From contig BQKZ01004758.1 of assembly GCA_036244855.1 (NCBI GenBank), forward strand, positions 29,310 through 42,619: 13,310 nt of DNA, given 5' to 3'. Of the stretch, positions 7,795-13,310 are shown in pieces. Source of the stretch: Temnopleurus reevesii (taxonomy: Eukaryota; Echinodermata; Echinoidea; Temnopleuroida; Temnopleuridae). The translations under genes were made by a program, and so were the position numbers. Each line of letters opens with the position of its first letter. Within the stretch, counting starts at the first letter, position 1. Below the pieces are notes generated by a model, which was not told the DNA's origin, made no database searches, and saw nothing but the letters and a program-made list of their open reading frames with translations.

Positions 7795-7872
7795 TTCACT
7801 TGCAAGCAATTGAGGTCGATCTGCTTGGGAGTAGCGTCATCCCAGGCAAGAGAGCTTGGGACGGGAAAATAC
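7795..7872 (+). repeat. 78 bp direct repeat right of the SINE
   Basis: Partner of 7449-7526, starting exactly at the end of the ATT tail. The geometry is that of a target-site duplication, but the length is far beyond the usual size for SINEs. Confidence 0.93.
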
Positions 7873-9060
7873 ACAGGGATCATCATTCAAGCATGTGTTT
7901 GTTGACGAACATCGCGCGATAGGTTTACGACTTATCCCGAGACTGTGTAAGGAAGTGTACGGATACGACTTTATTTCTTTTATTAAAAAATCGTTATTCA
8001 GGGTTAAAAAGCACATGATCGGCACAACTCTTTTTCAGCACAGTCTTGACACGAAAATGAGAAATAACACGTTTCAACTACATAGTAGTGTAGATAAAAA
8101 ATATATATTAAAACCATTGTATATTTGAGCACAATTTCATACCTCCATCACTCACAGCTAGTAAATGTCTCCTAAGAAAATGTCCTGGTGAAGCCAGTAA
8201 CATAAAAGCTGCAATTAAACTTACGATCAGTATGAATCAATGACAAAATGTGTGCCACAGAAATACGAGTAATTGCAAAATTGATCGTATCTCTTTGTAT
8301 TAAAGGTCCATGGGCGGACAATAAATTCTTTCTTATTTATTTATCATTTTTATACAAGATACAAGGTACTTCATAGGTTCATGCAATAATGCACATACAA
8401 TTGATTTCCACTGGCTGTAAGTATAATTTATAGGAAGAAAATTGAATTGTTACCAAGGATAATTTTATTTGCTGTTTTGCTAACTGTTTTTCCTAGTAGT
8501 ATTAAAGGGCACGTGTCCCCTTTGTGTCCCCATGGGTGCCCAGCCGGCCGCGCAATAAATAAGTTTACAAGTGGGTGAACACGCCTTGAAGCAATTGGTG
8601 TAAATCTGAACTGCATGACCTTTAAGTAAAATCTTTATATTCCAACTGATTATCTTGCATTTTTTCGTTTCGCGGATTCGTTTTCACATTTCAATCCCAC
8701 AAAGACACAGATTATGAAAATTCGACGTTGTTTGTGAATGGGGCCGCTGGAAGAATCACACCTGGGACTTTGGCTTAGGAAGAAAACTGTGTATCAAGTC
8801 TAAAAACATCTGCTTTTCTTGTCTTCTTAAAGATAATGGACAAATTTTCATCCGTCATAATTTCAATTGATTTGAAAGATTATCATATGTGACATAATTC
8901 TCGCTGTTTATTTATCAGAATGTTTGATCATGTGTGTCATTGAATAGTTGAGCCTTGTGAAATGCGTGATACAATTAATTTCAGGTAACAAAATGTCAAT
9001 CACTGTATAAACTTTTTCAAACTGTAAACGTGATCGTAAACGTGAACAAGAATTTTCTTT
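7873..9060. other. No recognised gene; short palindromic patch
   Basis: AT-rich intronic DNA. AAAGGGCACGTGTCCCCTTT near 8506-8525 is an imperfect palindrome with a CACGTG core. The 90-codon frame at 7856-8128 lacks recognisable domains and runs off the SINE flank, so it was not accepted. Confidence 0.45.
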
Positions 9061-9065
9061 CGCAT

Positions 9066-9095
9066 TGATTTGATTTGATTTGATTTATTTATTTG
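9066..9095. repeat. (TTTGA)n / (TTTA)n simple repeat
   Basis: Four TTGAT-type units followed by TTTATTTATTTG. Similar tracts are common in echinoderm DNA by my recollection; it has no coding value. Confidence 0.8.
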
Positions 9096-9762
9096 TCCAT
9101 TTCAACATCATTTTGAACAAATTATAATCATTTTGCAAGAGAAACAAAAACATTAAAGTTTAGCTGAGTCATTGGATGAGCATGAGGGGGGTACTCATTA
9201 ATAACAGAAGAATAACACATGATGATAAATTGTGTGGCTATCTTGCACCCTTAAAGACGCAGATTTGCGGAATCGTTGGTAAGTGTAGAAGAAATCAATT
9301 TGGTATTCACCTGTGCCTTTCTGTCCGACCGTAATTTACGACGACCAGTCAATGAACGATGTCGTTTTTCCGAGAACATTACGAAGAACGGCAAGAGGGC
9401 GCTATCACGACTGCCAGATCTCTTGTGTGAAGTAAGTGGCGAATACCATACACGATGAAAAAAAAAGAGAAAGAATCTGCGAAAACCCCAAGGTTGCGAA
9501 TCTTTATACGCTATTATGATTATGGCAATGAATTTGTTACCTTATATTGAAGTAAGAAAATAAGCCACCCTGAGGGTTTTGCGAAATAGTTTTTTTTTTC
9601 GTCATTCACTCGACAGAGGCGATCTGGCTGTCTGAAAGTACCCCCTCTCGATTTTTCGCAACAGTCTCAGATAGAAGACATTTCGGTAAAACAATAATAT
9701 TCATGGATAATGACAACCTTTATTCTTCCTGTTTTTCTAATTAAACCTCTCGTTATTGTCCG
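9096..9762. other. No recognised feature before the last exon
   Basis: Intronic sequence with homopolymer A and T runs near 9459-9468 and 9590-9600. A 60-codon open frame at 9276-9458 shows no recognisable family. Confidence 0.45.
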
Positions 9763-9768
9763 TTTCAG

Positions 9769-10397
9769 GCTCAGCGTTACTAGCGATACCAGTCGCAGTG
9801 TACTTCGACGCAGTCAGGAATGAGGAAGGTGAAGTGACACGATGCGAGGAAGTCTGGCCAAACAAGATGATGTTTCCCGGCTACGCGATCTACACCTTTC
9901 TCCTCGTGTACGCTATCCCGCTCAGCATAATCAGTGTGTGCTACACCATCGTACTCACGAGACTGTGGAAGCAGATCCAACCGTGCGAGGAAACGCGCTC
10001 TAGCGCGCAAACGCGCTTCTTGAACCAAAAACGACGCATTACGCGCATGGTACTCGCCGTCATAATCGCGTTCGCCGTCTGCTGGTTACCGCTTCACGTC
10101 ATTAATCTCTGGCAGCGACTTGATAAGGACTTCCCGCAGAACGAACTCACGCTGGCGTTACAGACGACTGCGTACTGCATGGCGTACGCGAATTCTTGCG
10201 TGAATCCATTTGTGTACGCGTTTGTTGGAGGACGCTTCAGGGAGCGCGTGAGAAAAGCGTTTCCTGCGTTGTCGAGCAGGAAGCGATCACATACGGACGC
10301 TCTTATTCTGGAGAACATTGGAAAACATGATGAAATCCATGACGAGCAGAGGCATAGTCTGATTACATCGAATGTTACGCAACGAGAGGCAGTATAA
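9769..10397 (+). CDS. Terminal exon of kisspeptin-receptor-like GPCR (TM4 end to C-terminus)
   Basis: The acceptor TTTCAG ends at 9768. The first two bases complete a Cys codon with the T at 2878; 208 further codons follow and the stop is TAA at 10395-10397. Counting from the Ser at 9771: the end of TM4 is residues 1-14; the second extracellular loop carries the disulphide-type Cys25 in RCEEVWP; TM5 is about 37-63; the third intracellular loop is short and basic; TM6 is about 91-114 with FAVCWLP at 101-107; TM7 is about 126-151 with NSCVNPFVY at 141-149 (the NPxxY motif); an amphipathic helix 8 with FRERVRKAF follows; then a tail of about 45 residues. The CEE-x-WP loop and YANSxVNPxVYAF match the galanin/allatostatin-A/kisspeptin group. 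The tail has no Cys for palmitoylation and ends REAV. Base composition is clearly more GC-rich than the flanking DNA, as expected for coding sequence. With the exon at 2743-2878, about 254 residues of a receptor usually near 400 are visible. Confidence 0.93.
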
Positions 10398-10468
10398 TAC
10401 AGCGATTCAACCAAATATTTATGAATACAATAATCGTTACGAACCGGTCTAAATCTTTATTGAATCGA

Positions 10469-10525
10469 GAGACACTTTTGAGAAGATCGTTTACATTGAA
10501 AAGCGATTTTTCTTGAAAGTGTCTC
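10469..10525 (+). other. Hairpin in the GPCR 3' UTR
   Basis: The 16-base arms at 10469-10484 (GAGACACTTTTGAGAA) and 10510-10525 pair at 14 of 16 positions, with a 25-base loop that has a further ATCG/CGAT pairing. It lies 72 bases after the stop codon and before the AATAAA, so it would be in the mRNA. It could affect stability or translation, but function is only inferred. Confidence 0.6.
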
Positions 10526-10677
10526 CATATTCAGTCGACGTCTAGGCTGGTTCCTAAAATCAGTTACGAATGATCATTCATGTCATTAGATGCTATTATA
10601 TTTCAAAGATATTTCACTCTATAGATGTGTTACTAGAAAGTTAGAATTTATTTCAAATCATCCGCAACAAGATTCCA

Positions 10678-10683
10678 AATAAA
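10678..10683 (+). promoter_or_regulatory. Candidate poly(A) signal of the GPCR gene
   Basis: AATAAA lies 281 bases after the TAA stop, the first canonical hexamer noted downstream. Cleavage would be expected some 10-30 bases later. The 3' UTR would then be roughly 300 bases. No transcript evidence is available. Confidence 0.55.
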
Positions 10684-11760
10684 AATGCCTATTTTCATTT
10701 CGAATACTGTCCGGGTTTCTATCAAAACTCTCGTAAATCAATATTACTTTTAATTGGCGTATGCCGATTAAATGCAACTTGCAATTGATCAACACTTTGT
10801 AGCACCAACTCTCTAGACTCTGTGATATCAAGAACAATCATTCATTTTTTTTTCAAATTGGAAACAAATTAATATGTTGCTTATCTATCTTGTATCCTAG
10901 CAAGCTAATGGAAGAGTTTTTTTTCATTCGGCAATGGATCGTTACTCTTTATTTTGCCGGCAAATATGATTGATTCATGCAATATTCATCTTGTTTCGAT
11001 CACAAAATGTTTAAGCCAGTTTGTGTTTTTCTACTGATACTTCAAAGTAATTACATATAATTTAAAAAAGTTTTAACGTTATGTTGTAACGTATGTATGT
11101 GTATACTTGATTAATAATGCAATTCATATACATTGAGGTATATCTGTGAATATTTCATAGGTAACATTTTAACATGTCTGTCTGTTTCCGATTCAGCATA
11201 GATATTCATTTTACAATCAGTGCAGGTATCTAAGAGCATTAAGCAGTGATATACAGTAAGAATTACCAAATGTGAAAACGGTTGAAACGATAACATTTCA
11301 ACTTTTCTCCTCCTATTTGTATTTCTACTGACACCGTACCTCATGGCATTGTAGAAGTCGACCATGTTCAGTGTTCGTTCCAGTTGTATTCATTACTCTC
11401 AACTTACATTATCTTCCGGCTAAAGTGTCAGATTCAACAGATTTCAAACAAAACGTTTGTCGTCTGAAAGAATCATCCAAGACAGGAGCTGACAAATTGC
11501 GATTTGAAAATCGGCCAAGTGAAACTTGGCTCTGAGCATATTTTGTTTCTTTAAACTTCAGGGCAGTGTCAGTCACACTGCGCTGTCACGACTCGCCTGT
11601 GTATAAAAAAGCATGTTTGTTTTGAAATACGTATGGATAACGCATATGATATGATTTGTGATTGCTATATGCCACGAAACGCCAATATTCACAGAACGAT
11701 TTAAGAATGAGGCTACAGTCTGGCATGGGTCGTGAATAAGATACATTCGGGCTTTGTCGG
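10684..11760. other. Intergenic DNA with two small perfect hairpins
   Basis: No gene recognised. GCCAAGT-gaa-ACTTGGC at 11514-11530 and GCAGTGT-cagtc-ACACTGC at 11563-11581 are perfect 7 bp stems within 70 bases of each other. Neither matches a known RNA family by eye. Confidence 0.5.
10750..10800 (-). mobile_element. Decayed fragment of GTTGTTCAAAA-type MITE
   Basis: AATTGGCGTATGCCGATTAAATGCAACTTGCAATTGATCAACA is a worn version of the terminus seen at 56-116 (ATTGGCGCGTTCCGATCAACTGCAACTTGCGATCAATTGCAAC). Only one end is recognisable and it is more diverged than the other two copies. Confidence 0.5.
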
Positions 11761-11764
11761 GTCA

Positions 11765-11882
11765 AGTCACGTGGAAGCCCGGACTGAACACGATTCAACA
11801 CGACTCTTTGATCAGGGGCAGTTAACTGTTAGTTGAATAAAGAGTCGTGTTGAATCGTGTTTAATCGGGGGTGTATGTGACT
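11765..11882. mobile_element. Foldback with 23 bp perfect inner arms
   Basis: AACACGATTCAACACGACTC and following bases at 11787-11809 are perfectly complementary to 11839-11861 around a 29-base loop. Pairing continues outward imperfectly through CCCG/CGGGG to AGTCAC (11765-11770) and GTGACT (11877-11882), giving arms of about 45 bases. It is about 118 bp with no ORF. It is a probable MITE or solo foldback; no target duplication was seen. Confidence 0.75.
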
Positions 11883-12084
11883 GGGACCTCAACTATCGAA
11901 TCGATTTAAAAACGTGACTTAGCATGCTCTTAAAGTCTGTGCGTCTCGCCAAGAAATGCGAGTACGTTCGCGAATGGCGAAGGTATGCATTGACAGCTGT
12001 GTTATGGGATAAATGAGCAACCTCGCGGATCGTGCACGTCCACAATATGGAAGTATAGGCCTATATCGTGACGCACCAACTTTA

Positions 12085-12333
12085 AGGCCGGCACAAACCT
12101 TTGTGTTTTTAGCCTGCGTCGGCCCAGCGTTTTTAAAAGGAAACTCGCTCCCGGGAAGCACAAAGACGCAGGTCATACGGTGGACTGACGTTCGGCGTAC
12201 GCTCCTTGAACGCAGGCCGAAAGCCAGTCCACCGTCTGATCAGCGTATACTGTGCGCTCTGCATGGGACCGTTTTTAATTTTTAAAACTGGTGCGCTGAT
12301 GCAGGCTAAAAACGCAAATGTGTGAGTTGGCCT
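12085..12333. mobile_element. Foldback/MITE, AGCCTGCGTCGGCCCAGCG family, copy 2, with TTA target duplication
   Basis: It shares GTGTTTTTAGCCTGCGTCGG, GACGCAGGTCATACGGTGGA and GGCGTACGCTCCTTGAA with 3422-3621. It has longer termini (AGGCC...GGCCT) flanked by TTA on both sides (12082-12084 and 12334-12336). A TTA duplication fits PIF/Harbinger-type insertion, inferred only from the TSD. It carries about 18 extra bases in the middle compared with copy 1. No transposase is present. Confidence 0.82.
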
Positions 12334-12649
12334 TTAGAACTTCTCCTACCCATTACACAATCGATGTATGTCCATATTTCCTCCACATTTCTCATACTTC
12401 AGATATCCGCTAGGTACAATGTCAAGTTTTGACAGCGCAATTTCCGGTTTGTTTTGCCTTTTTATACAACAAAACATAGCCAAAGGCTGCGATTGCATGA
12501 AAACCATCAGGATGATTACACCTTCATTAGAACGTATTCTTCGTGTGTAGAGTTAAAATACATTTCAAATTGTTAACGACTTTCAATATACATTCACGTA
12601 CTCCATTATACCCGCTAGTAACCGAAGGACGAAAGCAACAAATTACTAG
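12334..12649. other. No recognised feature
   Basis: Short non-repetitive stretch between two foldback elements. A 60-codon frame (12368-12550) has no recognisable domain. Confidence 0.45.
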
Positions 12650-12831
12650 ACCAGTTAAGGACTCTGTGATGTAATAGCGACCACCTCTGCTCATTCTCTT
12701 GCCTTGGACACTTAGGGACTAAACAGCTAACACTCATCGCGAACAGAAGGGTATGTACGAATCTGTGGCTGAGTACTGCGTGGGAATGTGCAGAGATGGG
12801 TACTATCAGATCACAGAGTCCTCAACTGGAC
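12650..12831. mobile_element. Foldback/MITE-like inverted repeat
   Basis: The left arm 12650-12696 (ACCAGTTAAGGACTCTGTGAT, then CCACCTCTGCTCATTC) is mirrored by the right arm 12784-12831 (GAATGTGCAGAGATGGG, then ATCACAGAGTCCTCAACTGG). The outer 21 bases differ at about two positions, the inner part at more. The roughly 85 bp core has no coding signal. Confidence 0.75.
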
Positions 12832-12839
12832 CAAACCAT

Positions 12840-12870
12840 AACAAAGTACAGAACCTGTCGATACTTTGTT
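12840..12870. repeat. Small perfect hairpin
   Basis: AACAAAGTA (12840-12848) and TACTTTGTT (12862-12870) pair perfectly around 13 bases, directly after the preceding foldback. Confidence 0.6.
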
Positions 12871-13282
12871 GATTCTCCACTGACCGCTACTATACGACGC
12901 GTGAGGACGACTGCGAAGCGCACAAGACTCAGCAAATACATACAATTACAATGATTGTTAAATATACTGCTTACAACCGCGTATGAACATAACTAATAGA
13001 GGATATCGCAAAAAAATATGACTGTGCTTCAAATCCTAATGAACAGGACTTCCCAGGACATTCCAGATTCACCCTTTACCCATAATAATGACACATGCAA
13101 CATATATAGCGTACGTATACACTCTGCTGAGTGCTCAAGGCACTTTGCATTATATACATCAGTTTTGGTTACAAGGACTGATCCAGAGACCGAAAAGGAT
13201 GACCCCTGCTGCAAAAAGGGGATCCGGGTTGGACCACCGATGACCTGACGAGATCAACGGGTACCATCGCAATTCGTTCAGA
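12871..13282. other. No recognised feature
   Basis: Open frames on both strands between 13018 and 13248 have no recognisable motif, and the two overlap each other, so neither is supported as a gene. Confidence 0.45.
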
Positions 13283-13307
13283 CCCCCCCCCCCCCCCCCC
13301 CCCCCCC
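13283..13307. repeat. 25-base poly(C) run at window end
   Basis: Uninterrupted C from 13283 to 13307, followed by TTC. The minus strand is poly(G), with G-quadruplex potential. Such a long run is also a common place for assembly or read error, so the length is uncertain. Confidence 0.9.
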
Positions 13308-13310
13308 TTC

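Larger units (their letters stand above)
2879..9768 (+). other. Intron of the GPCR gene (6.9 kb, phase 1)
   Basis: It is bounded by GTAAGT at 2879-2884 and a pyrimidine-rich stretch ending TTTCAG at 9763-9768. Joining the two sides keeps one reading frame and rebuilds a continuous TM4, which is the main evidence that the two exons belong to one gene. The intron is filled with MITE-like elements, foldbacks, a minisatellite and a SINE, each listed separately. No further conserved receptor exon was recognised inside it, and none is needed between TM4 start and TM4 end. Confidence 0.88.

Noticed and set aside
7386..7809. Open frames on both strands across the SINE
   Set aside because: They span the tRNA-like head and direct repeats and contain no protein family signal.
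7449..7872. CRISPR-like array or LTR pair
   Set aside because: There are only two 78 bp repeats, no TG...CA ends, primer site or coding core, and a SINE fills the gap.
9385..9410. CTCF-like site around AAGAGGGCGCTATC
   Set aside because: The core does not fit the consensus once aligned; chance similarity is likely.
9780..10414. Minus-strand open frames opposite the terminal GPCR exon
   Set aside because: Shadows of the coding exon; they have no recognisable domain, while the + strand carries all receptor motifs.

Overview
The window looks like nuclear DNA from an animal, most likely a marine invertebrate deuterostome. An echinoderm is favoured, with hemichordate or amphioxus possible. The grounds are AT-rich, intron-like sequence, consensus GT-AG splice sites around two protein-coding exons, a tRNA-derived SINE with a GCGCTATA...ATTATTATTA tail, a MITE with GGCCCGTATTC termini, and a run of TTTGAT units of the kind common in sea-urchin-type genomes. 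The taxon call rests on recollection of repeat families and on the receptor type, so it is tentative. No bacterial, viral or organellar gene was recognised.

The one gene that can be supported is the 3' part of a rhodopsin-class neuropeptide GPCR on the + strand, closest by eye to kisspeptin (GPR54/KISS1R) receptors within the galanin/allatostatin-A/kisspeptin group. Two exons are visible: 2743-2878 (TM3, DRY, second intracellular loop, start of TM4) and 9769-10397 (rest of TM4 to the stop). They are joined by a 6.9 kb phase-1 intron. A poly(A) signal lies at 10678-10683. The exons for the N-terminus, TM1, TM2 and early TM3 were not found and probably lie upstream of the window.

The most notable item is at 2257-2321: a second, broken copy of the TM3/DRY exon. 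It keeps its splice acceptor and phase but stops two codons after DRY. It sits between two copies of a roughly 100 bp intronic repeat, so it looks like the relic of a tandem exon duplication.

Layout: 1-118 is half of a GTTGTTCAAAA-type MITE; 448-536 is a (GA)n microsatellite; 538-2120 has no recognised feature; 2121-2430 is the duplicated intron segment with the relic exon; 2743-2878 is the real exon. The large intron then holds a 313 bp MITE with 72 bp TIRs (3042-3354), a 200 bp foldback (3422-3621), a smaller inverted repeat (4096-4218), a 113-150 bp minisatellite (4301-6575) split by about 1.1 kb of foldback, AT-rich and duplicated DNA and by a second GTTGTTCAAAA MITE (5943-6124), and a SINE flanked by 78 bp direct repeats (7449-7872). 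After the last exon come a 3' UTR with a hairpin, then intergenic DNA with further foldbacks (11765-11882; 12085-12333, same family as 3422-3621 with a TTA target duplication; 12650-12831). The window ends in a 25-base poly(C) run.

The system here is one receptor gene whose main intron has become a nest for small non-autonomous elements and satellite growth. No multi-gene operon or cluster is present.
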